In this document: positions 7,401 to 15,384 of the stretch, in pieces
Layout of the letters: the number at the start of each line of letters is the position of its first letter
Numbering within the stretch: the first letter of the stretch is position 1
Origin: Prevotella sp.
GTDB lineage: Bacteria; Bacteroidota; Bacteroidia; Bacteroidales; Bacteroidaceae
Assembly: GCA_024681875.1 (NCBI GenBank)
Contig: JAILAA010000076.1
Span: forward strand, 1-16,737
Reading direction: 5' to 3'
Length of the DNA stretch: 16,737 nucleotides
The notes under the pieces: model-generated
What the model saw: only the letters and a program-made list of their open reading frames with translations
What the model was told of the DNA's origin: nothing
Database searches by the model: none
Made by a program: the position numbers and the translations under genes

Positions 7401-8076
7401 TATGACGGCCAACGACGGCATCGGCCCATCCATCTACTGCTATCTCAATAGCGCCACATTCCAGAACGGCGGCAGAGTGAACACTACGCCCTATTTCTTC
7501 GCACAGCTCAGCGACAAGGACGGCATCAACGCCTCCGGCAACGGAGTGGGCCACGACATGCAGCTGATCATCGACGGCGTCCCTTCCATGACCTATTCGC
7601 TGAACGACTATTTCCAATATGATTTCGGCGACTACAAGTCTGGCTCCGTGGGCTACAGCCTGCCGGCATTGAGCGAGGGCGAGCACCGCCTGGCATTCCG
7701 CGCGTGGGACGTGCTGAACAACTCGTCGGTGGCCGAGCTGACATTCACCGTCGTGCGCGGCTTAGAGCCCCACTGCTTCAGTGTGGAGTGCACGAAGAAT
7801 CCCGCCACAACTAACACCAGCTTCATCATTAATCACGACCGTACGGGAAGTGAGATGGATATCACTCTTGAGATATTCGACACTTCGGGACGTCTGCTAT
7901 GGACGAAACAAGAGACGGGCGTCAGCACCGACAACACATACACCATTGACTGGGATCTGACGACCAACAGCGGCAGCAGCCTGCAAACAGGCGTCTACCT
8001 CTACCGTGTGCTCATCAGCAGCGACGGCAGCTCGAAGGCATCGAAGGCTCAAAAACTGATAATATTGAGGAAATAG
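4438..8076 (+). CDS. porU: T9SS C-terminal signal peptidase/sortase PorU (first copy)
   Basis: A 1212-residue gingipain-like (peptidase C25) protein. PorU sits on the outer membrane with PorV, cuts off the C-terminal sorting domain of T9SS cargo and joins the cargo to anionic lipopolysaccharide. The order is: signal peptide (MSRRLFLFLILLCAVLKAGA, then Q); N-terminal beta region with SIEYPEF near residue 58; a repeat-derived insert at about 127-172; a beta domain starting WVKISVPETGVYQL; the C25 catalytic domain at about 447-845; Ig-like domains to about 1110; and a C-terminal sorting-domain-like beta-sandwich (1113-1212) with IFDTSGRLLW, GVYLYRV and KLIILRK. The catalytic pair is His710 in DYCGHGAP and Cys743 in TASCDIMPFD, 33 residues apart. 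The start follows from the signal peptide. It lies 45 nt after tsaE and 49 nt before its paralog. Confidence 0.93.
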   Translation: MSRRLFLFLILLCAVLKAGAQEFVNLTAPEVRIDSMLPVCSYSFPLGEHYADSVYSVSIEYPEFIDMSEADIRRYEAISGDSLPSMPKVHQYIGVSRRRGTLCVSFVPLVFRDGKYQKLVSFKLETKTLPQPLPCREGRNYLYSEDRLSNQFAPLPAREGLGESLEGLGESSESPSHSVLSSGRWVKISVPETGVYQLTEQLVRSAGFSNLDRVKIYGYGGALQPEVLNSNYLMATDDLSEVPTCTVGGRRLFHAIGPVGWEKATSTERTRNPYSTVGCYFITESDEAPLAVDSAQFVSSFYPTTNDYHSLHEIDNFAWYHSGRNLYESTPIPSSSTASYELKAHSASGRLTVVLTSDGPAVTSVTINDSLAGTVNITESLPSQSKAIQKTQVFQLSGLLNGSNTVRLKQTSGQATVRLDYLALTMPTAAPEPQLSSDVFPVPKIVYGITNQDHHADTAVDMVIIIPASQKLLAQAKRLKALHEEHDSLRVRIVPADELFNEFSSGTPDANAYRRYLKMLYDRAESEADMPRYLLLMGDCAWDNRMLTSDWRNASPDDYLLCYESENSFSETLSYICDDFFCMLDEGEGASLAKRDRTDVGVGRLTARTDAEAKIMVDKIIDYANNAHAGDWQSTLCFMGDDGNGNIHMREADAAVQTVVNEHPAFNIRKVYWDAYQRATSSTGKSYPDVTRLLRQQMQQGALIMDYCGHGAPYTISHERVLNLSDFSTATSMRLPLWVTASCDIMPFDTQEENIGETAMLNTHGGAIAFFGTTRTVYTGDNQNMNCSFLKFVLGSTDGRRNTLGDAVRLSKNDVRSIGDDPTDRTRSDTYTINKLHYSLLGDPALTLAMPTPGLVIDSINGQPIDSNNPIHLPEGQQITVTGHIKDADNFNGIVSLTVKDVEQTITCRLNNTGEDGAETAFTFLDRPSTIYNGQDSVRQGRFSLTFVVPRDISYSEGTGRMTAYAVDDSRQLWVQGHTESFSMVSADMTANDGIGPSIYCYLNSATFQNGGRVNTTPYFFAQLSDKDGINASGNGVGHDMQLIIDGVPSMTYSLNDYFQYDFGDYKSGSVGYSLPALSEGEHRLAFRAWDVLNNSSVAELTFTVVRGLEPHCFSVECTKNPATTNTSFIINHDRTGSEMDITLEIFDTSGRLLWTKQETGVSTDNTYTIDWDLTTNSGSSLQTGVYLYRVLISSDGSSKASKAQKLIILRK
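4818..4953. repeat. Translated palindromic repeat element inside porU
   Basis: Two 36-nt arms, 4818-4853 and 4895-4930, are inverted copies with only one mismatch, separated by 41 nt. Each arm is also a hairpin by itself, CCCCTCCCT-tgt-AGGGAGGGG at 4831-4851 and the same with loop gca at 4897-4917. A partial 21-nt tandem copy of the outer right arm follows (4912-4932 repeated at 4933-4953), giving EGLGES twice in the protein. The element is read in frame as residues of about 127-172 (LPQPLPCREG, PLPAREGLGES) and looks like a MITE/REP-type insertion rather than family sequence. Confidence 0.9.
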
Positions 8077-8125
8077 GGGGTTTCCGTCACTCAACATTAA
8101 ACACTGGACACTCAACAATAGCCAA

Positions 8126-11100
8126 ATGGCACACATAATTATAAATATAAGGAGATGCGCCTTGACTCTGCTGACCATGATGGCACTCATGCCTGCAGAG
8201 GCCTTGGCGCAGCGTTATTTCAGCCTGACGACCAACGAGTTGCACATCGACAGCGTCGTACCGCTGTTCACCTTCGCACATCCGCTGGGGCCGGAATATC
8301 GTGACTCCCTCTATACTGTCAGCATTGAGTACCCTGAGTTTCAGCCCATGAAACGCAAGCAGGCCCGCCGCTATAAGAAACTGACAGGCGAGCCATTGCC
8401 CGAATGGCCCGTCGTCGACAGCTACATAGGAACGGTGAGAAAACAAGGCAACCTCTACGCCTCCTTCGTTCCCTTTGTAAGAAGAGACGGTAAAAACCTG
8501 ATGATGACCAACTTCAAAATCACGGTCCACTCCGAGGAGGCCCACCTTCAAAAGGCCCACCCCCAACTCCTCCCTTGTAGGGAGGGGAGGAGTTACCTCG
8601 ACGATGAGAATGGAACGTCTCTTGCCAATGGGTTTAGCAAGCATACAACTCCTCTCACAGCAAAGGAGGGGCAGGGGGTGAGTCCGTTAGGCCTGCTGCA
8701 ATCTGATTATATTGTTAAGATTTCCGTCCCCGCGACAGGCATCTATGAGCTGAGCGACTCGCTGCTCGCTGCTGCGGGCTTCGAACAGCCCGAACATGTC
8801 AGCGTATACGGCTATGGAGGCGCCTTGCAACCTGAGGCCCTGTCACAGGAATATCTGTCAGCTACCGACCAGCTACCGGAGGTGCCTCTGTGTTCGGTGA
8901 ACGGTCGGCGTCTTTTCCATGCTGTGGGACCTGTGAACTGGGAGAAGCCAGATTCGGAAAAGCGCATCCGCAATCCCTACAGTAACGTGGGCTGTTACTT
9001 CATCACCGAGAGCGACGGCGAACCGCTCACCGTTGATAGTGCTCAGTTTGCCGCAACCTTCTATCCCTCAGCCAACGACTACCACACCCTCTATGAGGTG
9101 GACGACTTCGCCTGGCTCCACGGAGGGCGCAACCTGTTCGACGAGCGCCTCTTCGGCATGAACGTCGCCCGCAGCTACCGTCTGCCGACGGAAGGACGAC
9201 GCGAGGGCATCGTCAGCATCGTCATGTCCTACGCAGGCTACTGCGAGGCCACTGTACACTTAGGCGATTCGCTGCTGGGGAATATCGTCATTAACAAAAC
9301 GACTACCGTATCGTCCAAACAGGGACTCGACACATACATGAAAGCGGCGTCCGACGTATGGACGTTCAGCGCCAGCAATCTGCCACAAGACAGCGCCGTC
9401 ATCACCATCCGGCAGACATCGGGCGCCAACATGCGGCTCGACAACATCGAACTGTGCTTCACGGAGCCCGCGCCGATGCCCGCACTAAGCACCACAGCAT
9501 TTGCACAACCCACCGTCATCGGCAAGGTGGCTCCGCAACAGCTCCACGCCGACGGTGCCGCAGACATGGTCATCATCGTGCCTGCCTCAGGCAAGCTGAC
9601 GGAGCAGGCAGAGCGGCTGGCACAACTACACCGCGATGCCGACGGCCTTCGCGTAAAAGTGGTACGTGCCGACGAACTCTACAACGAGTTCAGTAGCGGC
9701 ACACCCGACGTAGCCGCCTACCGCCGATACCTGAAAATGCTCTACGACCGTACTGACAACGAGGCCGACATGCCCCGTTTCCTCATTCTCTTTGGCGACG
9801 CAGCCTACGACAACCGTCTCAACACCAGCGACTTCAGTCATCTGTCGGCCGACGACCTTCTGCTCTGCTACGAGAGCGAGAACTCCGTCAGCACAACGGC
9901 CTGCTATGTCACCGACGATTTCTTCGGATATCTGGACGACGGCGAGGGCGCCGACATCATCAAGACGGACAAGACGGACGTGGCCGTGGGCCGCCTGCCT
10001 GTACGCACTGCCGAAGAAGCCAAGGACGTGGTGGACAAAATCATCAGCTACAGAAACAATGACTATGCCGGCGCCTGGCAGAACACCATCTGCTTTATGG
10101 GTGACGACGGCAATGCCAACATGCACATGAACGATGCTGATGCCGTAGCAGAGATGGTATTAGGACGGTGGCCGGACTACAACGTAAAGAAAATACACTG
10201 GGATGCCTACGAGCGCACTAATACAGGAGAAGGCAACACCTACCCCGACGTGACACGCCTCATCTTGCAGCAGATGCACGAAGGAGCATTGCTGATGAAC
10301 TACAGCGGCCACGGCGGCCCCAGGGTGCTGTCGCACGAGAGAGTGGTATTCCTCAGCGACTTCAAGAAACCCACTTCACAGCGCCTGCCGTTGTGGTTTA
10401 CCGCCTCCTGCGAGGTGGCACCCTTCGACGGTCATTTGGAGAACATCGGTGAGCAGTCGCTCATCAACCGCAACGGCGGTGCCATCGCCTTCGTCGGCAC
10501 TACCCGCACGGTATATGCCCTGCACAACCGCTCACTGAATACGGCCTTTACAAAACATCTGCTTGACACCGCAGACGGAACAGCGCGGCCCATCGGCGAA
10601 GCCTTGCGCATGGCGAAGAACGACCAGGTGCTGGGGCCGAAGAAGACACAACTGCAGGCGGGCATCAACAAGCTGCATTTCGTCCTCTTGGGCGACCCTG
10701 CCTTGAGCCTGCCACTGCCCACGGCGCACGTGGTCATAGACAGCATCAACGGTTGCGCTGTGACCGATGGCTGCCAGCACCTCCTGGCAGGTGACACCGC
10801 CTCGGTGTCAGGTCACATCACGTCTATCACCTCACCCCTCACCCCTCTCTCCTCTTTCAATGGCGTGGCCACCCTGACTGTGAAAGATGCCTTGCAAACC
10901 ATTACCTGCCGCATGAACCCACTCGATGCCAGTGAGATGCCGCGCAAACCGCTGGAATACACCGACAGGCCCAGCACGCTCTTCACAGGCTCTGACAGCA
11001 TTATCGACGGACGTTTCCGCATTACCTTTGCCGTGCCTAAAGACATTAGCTACAGCGACAGCACCGGTCTCATGCTGGTGCACGCCGTAAGTAGCGACCA

Positions 11101-11674
11101 TCAGCAGGCAGCACACGGCAGTAGTGAAGCCTTCACCATGGGCAGCGCCGAAGCCTACGCACCCGAGGGCGAGGGACCACTCGTCACAGCATGGCTCGAC
11201 AGCCCCGACTTCATCGATGGCAGCCACGTGAGCTGCGCTCCCCTACTCCATGCCGAGTTGTATGACGAAGACGGCATCAATGCATCTGACAGCGGCATAG
11301 GCCACGATGTGGTGCTGGTGATAGACGGCCTCGCGCGCTATACCTATAACCTCAAAGGATACTTTAGCTTCAACTTCGGCGACTACCGTTGCGGCAGCAT
11401 CTCTTACCAACTGCCTGCTCTTGACGATGGCCACCACATGCTGCAGCTTCGTGCCTGGGATGTGCTCAACAACTCGTCGGTGACCACCCTGACCTTTGCC
11501 ACAGGGCCTCAAAACGCTCCCTCGGGCATTTCCGAGCTTTCACCTCACACCTCTCACTTCTCACCACTCTACGACCTGCAGGGACGCCTCGTCAAGTCAC
11601 CCACGTCAAGACAGCTGCTGCTGATGCGCTCTCAAGACGGCAAAGTGAAGAAAAAGCTCTTCAGAAAACAATAA
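8126..11674 (+). CDS. PorU-like T9SS sortase paralog (second copy)
   Basis: An 1182-residue peptidase C25 protein colinear with the preceding PorU from the signal peptide (ending EALA, then Q) through the Ig-like region. Shared strings include VSIEYPEF, FSSGTPD, YRRYLKMLYDR, LLCYESENS, FMGDDGN, INKLHF/Y and LLGDPAL. The catalytic residues are kept: His729 in NYSGHGGP and Cys762 in TASCEVAPFD, with the same 33-residue spacing; the residue after Cys is Glu instead of Asp. The catalytic domain spans about 465-865. Differences: the C-terminal sorting-like beta-sandwich is missing and replaced by a short tail from about 1126 (YDLQGRLV, ending KKLFRKQ), and there is a small SPLTPLSS insertion near residue 906. 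It also carries a decayed version of the palindromic insert at the same place. It is probably an active second sortase or a specialised peptidase; which cargo it handles is unknown. It lies 48 nt before porV. Confidence 0.88.
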   Translation: MAHIIINIRRCALTLLTMMALMPAEALAQRYFSLTTNELHIDSVVPLFTFAHPLGPEYRDSLYTVSIEYPEFQPMKRKQARRYKKLTGEPLPEWPVVDSYIGTVRKQGNLYASFVPFVRRDGKNLMMTNFKITVHSEEAHLQKAHPQLLPCREGRSYLDDENGTSLANGFSKHTTPLTAKEGQGVSPLGLLQSDYIVKISVPATGIYELSDSLLAAAGFEQPEHVSVYGYGGALQPEALSQEYLSATDQLPEVPLCSVNGRRLFHAVGPVNWEKPDSEKRIRNPYSNVGCYFITESDGEPLTVDSAQFAATFYPSANDYHTLYEVDDFAWLHGGRNLFDERLFGMNVARSYRLPTEGRREGIVSIVMSYAGYCEATVHLGDSLLGNIVINKTTTVSSKQGLDTYMKAASDVWTFSASNLPQDSAVITIRQTSGANMRLDNIELCFTEPAPMPALSTTAFAQPTVIGKVAPQQLHADGAADMVIIVPASGKLTEQAERLAQLHRDADGLRVKVVRADELYNEFSSGTPDVAAYRRYLKMLYDRTDNEADMPRFLILFGDAAYDNRLNTSDFSHLSADDLLLCYESENSVSTTACYVTDDFFGYLDDGEGADIIKTDKTDVAVGRLPVRTAEEAKDVVDKIISYRNNDYAGAWQNTICFMGDDGNANMHMNDADAVAEMVLGRWPDYNVKKIHWDAYERTNTGEGNTYPDVTRLILQQMHEGALLMNYSGHGGPRVLSHERVVFLSDFKKPTSQRLPLWFTASCEVAPFDGHLENIGEQSLINRNGGAIAFVGTTRTVYALHNRSLNTAFTKHLLDTADGTARPIGEALRMAKNDQVLGPKKTQLQAGINKLHFVLLGDPALSLPLPTAHVVIDSINGCAVTDGCQHLLAGDTASVSGHITSITSPLTPLSSFNGVATLTVKDALQTITCRMNPLDASEMPRKPLEYTDRPSTLFTGSDSIIDGRFRITFAVPKDISYSDSTGLMLVHAVSSDHQQAAHGSSEAFTMGSAEAYAPEGEGPLVTAWLDSPDFIDGSHVSCAPLLHAELYDEDGINASDSGIGHDVVLVIDGLARYTYNLKGYFSFNFGDYRCGSISYQLPALDDGHHMLQLRAWDVLNNSSVTTLTFATGPQNAPSGISELSPHTSHFSPLYDLQGRLVKSPTSRQLLLMRSQDGKVKKKLFRKQ
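8554..8685. repeat. Decayed palindromic repeat element inside the second porU-like gene
   Basis: The left arm (about 8554-8594) keeps the CCTCCCT-tgt-AGGGAGG hairpin (8569-8585). The right arm (about 8645-8685) is its imperfect inverted copy with several mismatches and small gaps. The reading LPCREGRSYL corresponds to LPCREGRNYL in the first PorU. The element covers residues of about 143-187, directly before the conserved KISVPATGIYEL segment, the same location as in the first copy. Confidence 0.75.
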
Positions 11675-11722
11675 TAGCACGCTCCCTACGTTTATAAATA
11701 GCTAAGAAACAAATAACTACTT

Positions 11723-12919
11723 ATGAAATTATTGTCTCAGTTGTCCTCGTTGTCTTCAAAGCACAACCGCTTTCGTTGCCTTTGCCTGCTGGCCCTGATG
11801 CCGCTGATGGCCGTTGCCGACGATTATAAGACGACGACATTCAATCCCGTCGACCATGCCATCGTGTCGCAGACCATCGCTCCCGACGCACGTGCTGCCG
11901 GTATGGGCGATGTAGGCTGTGCCACCGATCCCGACGTGAACTCACAATACTGGAACCTGGCCAAGTATCCCTTCTGCATCAGCCGTGCAGGCATCGCGCT
12001 GAACTACACGCCTTGGCTGCGCCAGCTGGTCAACGACATCGACCTGGCCTATCTGGCAGGCTACTACCGCGTGGGCGACTATGGTGCCCTCTCCGGCTCG
12101 CTGCGCTATTTCTCGCTGGGCGAGGTCTACACCGCCGACGATAGTGAGATGACAGTCAACCCCTACGAGATGTCACTTGACGTGGCCTACTCTCGTATGC
12201 TGAGCGAGAATTTCTCCATGGGCGTCGGACTGCGCTGGCTCTACAGCGACCTGCGCTACGACTACAGCGAAGACTCGAAGCCCGCCTCTGCCTTTGCCGC
12301 CGACATTGCCTTCTACTACAACAACTACGTGATGCTGGGCAACCGCGAGTGCCAGTTAGGCCTCGGTCTGACGGCCACGAACATCGGCTCAAAGATTTCG
12401 TTCTATGGTGACGAGGAGAGCCAGTTCATCCCCGCCAACCTGCGTCTGGGTACCTCGCTGATGATTCCCGTCGACGAGTACAACCGCTTCAGCCTGGCTG
12501 CTGACGCCAATAAGCTGATGGTGCCCACCGTGCCCCGTCAGGGCGTGGATGAGTCGAACAGCGACTATCAGGACCGCGTGCGCCGCGAGTACAGCGACAT
12601 CTCAAGCATCAAGGGCATGTTCGACAGCTTCAGCGATGCTCCCGGCGGCTTCAAGGAGGAAATGGAGGAGATACAATGGAGCGTAGGCGCCGAGTACGTC
12701 TATCACGACCAGTTCTCATTGCGTGCCGGCTATCACCACGAGAGTCAGTCAAAGGGCAACCGCAAGTATTTCACCGTGGGCGGCGGCTTCCGCATGAGCG
12801 TCTTCTCGCTCGATGTGGGCTACGTCATCTCCACCGCCCAGTCGAATCCCCTCGACCAGACCCTCCGCTTCACCCTCGCCTTCGACATGGACGGCATCAA
12901 GGACTTGTTCCGCAAATAA
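11723..12919 (+). CDS. porV: T9SS outer-membrane channel/attachment protein PorV (LptO)
   Basis: A 398-residue outer-membrane beta-barrel of the PorV/FadL-like type. PorV takes cargo released by the Sov translocon, shuttles it, and holds PorU at the cell surface. A signal peptide with a long n-region (h-region at about residues 18-32, cleavage after AVA) is followed by the family-typical N-terminal segment with RAAGMGDVG and PDVNSQYWNLAKYPF (residues about 57-85), then repeated amphipathic strands such as YFSLGEVY, MGVGLRWLYSDLRYD and FSLRAGYHHES, closing with LRFTLAFDMDGIKDLFRK. The length is close to that of known PorV proteins. It follows the two porU genes directly, as porU-porV adjacency predicts. 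No cleavable sorting domain is present, as expected for a barrel. Confidence 0.93.
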   Translation: MKLLSQLSSLSSKHNRFRCLCLLALMPLMAVADDYKTTTFNPVDHAIVSQTIAPDARAAGMGDVGCATDPDVNSQYWNLAKYPFCISRAGIALNYTPWLRQLVNDIDLAYLAGYYRVGDYGALSGSLRYFSLGEVYTADDSEMTVNPYEMSLDVAYSRMLSENFSMGVGLRWLYSDLRYDYSEDSKPASAFAADIAFYYNNYVMLGNRECQLGLGLTATNIGSKISFYGDEESQFIPANLRLGTSLMIPVDEYNRFSLAADANKLMVPTVPRQGVDESNSDYQDRVRREYSDISSIKGMFDSFSDAPGGFKEEMEEIQWSVGAEYVYHDQFSLRAGYHHESQSKGNRKYFTVGGGFRMSVFSLDVGYVISTAQSNPLDQTLRFTLAFDMDGIKDLFRK

Positions 12920-12929
12920 GCCAAAGGCG

Positions 12930-15344
12930 ATGAAGAGACGACTGTTAAGCTTGCTGACGGCCCTCGTGTCCCTTACAGCCTTGAACGCCCAGAGCGTGAG
13001 GGAGTGCATCCGCCTTGATGAGGGATGGAGGTTTGCCTTAGGCCATGCCGCCAATCCACAGAAGGACTTTGGCTGTGGAACAGAGTATTTCAACTATCTG
13101 ACGAAGGCCAGCTCCATACATAACAGCGGGCCTTACTCGCCGAACTTCAACGACTCCAGTTGGCAGGAGGTGCGTGTACCCCACGACTGGGCGGCCGCCT
13201 TGCCTTACGATGCTTTAGCCAGTCACTCCCACGGCTACAAGACAGTAGGCCATCGCTATCCTGAAACCAGTGTGGGCTGGTATCGCAAGGTCGTCAATAT
13301 TCCCGCAGAAGACTTAGGCAAGCACATAGCCCTGCGCTTCGACGGCATTTTCCGCAATGCCCGCGTCTGGTTCAACGGCTTTTACTTAGGTACCGAGCCC
13401 AGCGGCTATGCCACCCAGGTGTATGACGTGACAGAATACGTGAACTACGGCAGCGACAACCTGGTTTGCGTCCGTGCCGATGCTACGCTCGAGGAAGGCT
13501 GGTTTTACGAAGGAGCCGGCATCTATCGCGATGCATGGCTCTTGAAGACGGCAGCCGTCAGCGTGGCGCCTTTCGGCACTTTCGTCTATTCCGCCCCGGA
13601 TCTTTCCACTCTATATGTTGAAACCGAAGTCAGCAACACCTCGCTGTCTGCCCAGACCTGCATGGTAATCCAGCGCCTCCTCGACGCCGATGGGAACGAG
13701 GTGGCCAGGAGCATCGCATCGCCGCTCACTTTGAGGCCAAAGGAAACGCTTGGCTGCAAACAGCAACTTGACGTCGACAATCCGCACCTTTGGAGCACGA
13801 CCGCCCCCTATCTGTATAAGGTTGAAACAACAGTCACGGTGAATGGCGTGGTTACTGACGTCTACGAGACGAAGACGGGTATCCGGCGCGTAGAGTTCGA
13901 CGCAGACCGCGGCTTCCTGCTCAATGGCCAACAGTTGAAGCTTAAAGGTGTCAACATGCATCAGGACCACGCCGGCGTGGGGGCCGCCATCCCCGAGGCG
14001 CTGATGCTCTGGCGTATCAGACAGCTGAAGCAACTGGGCTGCAATGCCTACCGCTCCTCCCACAACCCTATGACACCGGCGCTGCTCGACATCTGCGACA
14101 GCTTGGGCATGCTGGTCATCGACGAAAACCGCCTCTCGGGAATCAATGCCGAGCATCAGCGTTTATTGGCGAATATGATACGTCGCGACCGCAATCACCC
14201 CAGCGTCATTCTCTGGAGCGACGGCAACGAGGAATGGGGCATGGAAAACACCGTGCAGGGCAGACGCGTGGCTGAGGCGATGCGCGAGTACACCCGCCTG
14301 CTCGACCCCACCCGCCACTCAACCATTGCCAATGCCGGTGGTGGCGAGATGATCAAAGGCCTCGACGTGGTAGGCTTCAACTACATCATGCAGAACAACG
14401 TCGACGAGCGCAAACGCATGAATCCCTCCTGGAAGATTGTCGGAACTGAGGAAACGACTGGCTGTGGCACCCGGGGCGTCTATTTCAATACCGAGCCCTA
14501 CCACATGGTGGCCATGAACCGCGACACAACCCATCACCACGTGGAGAATGTGATAGAGCGTGGCTGGCAGTTCTACGCCGACCGTCCATGGGCCGCCGGC
14601 ATCTTCTATTGGACTGGCTTCGACTATCGCGGCGAGCCCAATCCGCTCAGCTATCCTGCCACCGACTCTGAGTTCGGCATCCTTGACTACTGCGGCTTTT
14701 GGAAAGACGAGGCTTGGTATTTGCGCTCGTGGTGGACCAACGAGCCCACACTCCACGTCTTCCCCCATTGGAACCTGACTGGCCATGAAGGCGAGGAGAT
14801 AGAGCTGTGGGCCTACAGCAACTGTGACGAGGTGGAGCTGACCGTCAACGGAAAGAGAATGGGCCGGCAGGCTATGCCCCCAGGAGGCCACTTGAAGTGG
14901 AAAGCCGTCTATCAGCCCGGCAAGGTCGTGGCCACTGGCTATAAGAACGGGCGGCGCATCCTGACCGAGACGATTTCGACAACCAAGCCTGCAGCCAAGA
15001 TAGTGCTAAAGGCCGACCGCTACGTCATCAACGCCGATGGACGCGACGTGGCCGTGGTCACGGCCGAGGTGCATGACAGCAAAGGCCGCATTGTGCCCGA
15101 TGCCTGTCCGCAACTCACGTTCCACATCAAAGGCGACGCCCACATAATCGGCGCAGGCAATGGCGACCCCGCCTATCTCGGCGCCGACCATCCGCAGGAC
15201 ATCAACTGCAAGGAGTTTCAGATGCCCGCCTTCAATGGACTGGCCCAGGTGCTCATTCAGAGCGGCCACGAGGCCTCCACACTCACGCTAACCGCCACTT
15301 CTGACGGACTAACTATGGGCACGTTGACCGTGTCCAGCAAATAG
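12930..15344 (+). CDS. Secreted glycoside hydrolase family 2, beta-galactosidase-like
   Basis: An 804-residue enzyme with a type I signal peptide (MKRRLLSLLTALVSLTALNAQ). Domains in order: the GH2 sugar-binding jelly-roll (about 25-210, including VPHDWAAALPYD, GWYRKV and LRFDGIFRNARVWFNG), an Ig-like domain (about 215-325), a TIM barrel (about 330-610) with LVIDENR, a DUF4982-like domain (about 620-695), and a C-terminal GH2 Ig-like domain (about 700-800). The likely acid/base is Glu434 in WSDGNEEWG and the likely nucleophile Glu507 in VGTEETTG. GH2 enzymes of this layout act on beta-galactosides or related glycan ends. The start at 12930 lies 10 nt after the porV stop. A longer in-frame start at 12813 overlaps porV and lacks a signal peptide. 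No T9SS sorting domain is seen at the C terminus, so it is probably periplasmic and not cargo of the neighbouring system. Substrate specificity is not resolved. Confidence 0.9.
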   Translation: MKRRLLSLLTALVSLTALNAQSVRECIRLDEGWRFALGHAANPQKDFGCGTEYFNYLTKASSIHNSGPYSPNFNDSSWQEVRVPHDWAAALPYDALASHSHGYKTVGHRYPETSVGWYRKVVNIPAEDLGKHIALRFDGIFRNARVWFNGFYLGTEPSGYATQVYDVTEYVNYGSDNLVCVRADATLEEGWFYEGAGIYRDAWLLKTAAVSVAPFGTFVYSAPDLSTLYVETEVSNTSLSAQTCMVIQRLLDADGNEVARSIASPLTLRPKETLGCKQQLDVDNPHLWSTTAPYLYKVETTVTVNGVVTDVYETKTGIRRVEFDADRGFLLNGQQLKLKGVNMHQDHAGVGAAIPEALMLWRIRQLKQLGCNAYRSSHNPMTPALLDICDSLGMLVIDENRLSGINAEHQRLLANMIRRDRNHPSVILWSDGNEEWGMENTVQGRRVAEAMREYTRLLDPTRHSTIANAGGGEMIKGLDVVGFNYIMQNNVDERKRMNPSWKIVGTEETTGCGTRGVYFNTEPYHMVAMNRDTTHHHVENVIERGWQFYADRPWAAGIFYWTGFDYRGEPNPLSYPATDSEFGILDYCGFWKDEAWYLRSWWTNEPTLHVFPHWNLTGHEGEEIELWAYSNCDEVELTVNGKRMGRQAMPPGGHLKWKAVYQPGKVVATGYKNGRRILTETISTTKPAAKIVLKADRYVINADGRDVAVVTAEVHDSKGRIVPDACPQLTFHIKGDAHIIGAGNGDPAYLGADHPQDINCKEFQMPAFNGLAQVLIQSGHEASTLTLTATSDGLTMGTLTVSSK

Positions 15345-15384
15345 CCTCATATTCGCACCTCTTTAAACATAAATAATTGAAGAA

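Noticed and set aside
11688..11695. TACGTTTA before porV as a -7 promoter box
   Set aside because: It deviates from TAnnTTTG at the last base and no TTTG lies 19 nt upstream.
12813..12929. Longer start for the GH2 gene overlapping porV
   Set aside because: The added Pro/Ser-rich peptide is a shadow of porV in another frame; the ATG at 12930 gives a proper signal peptide.
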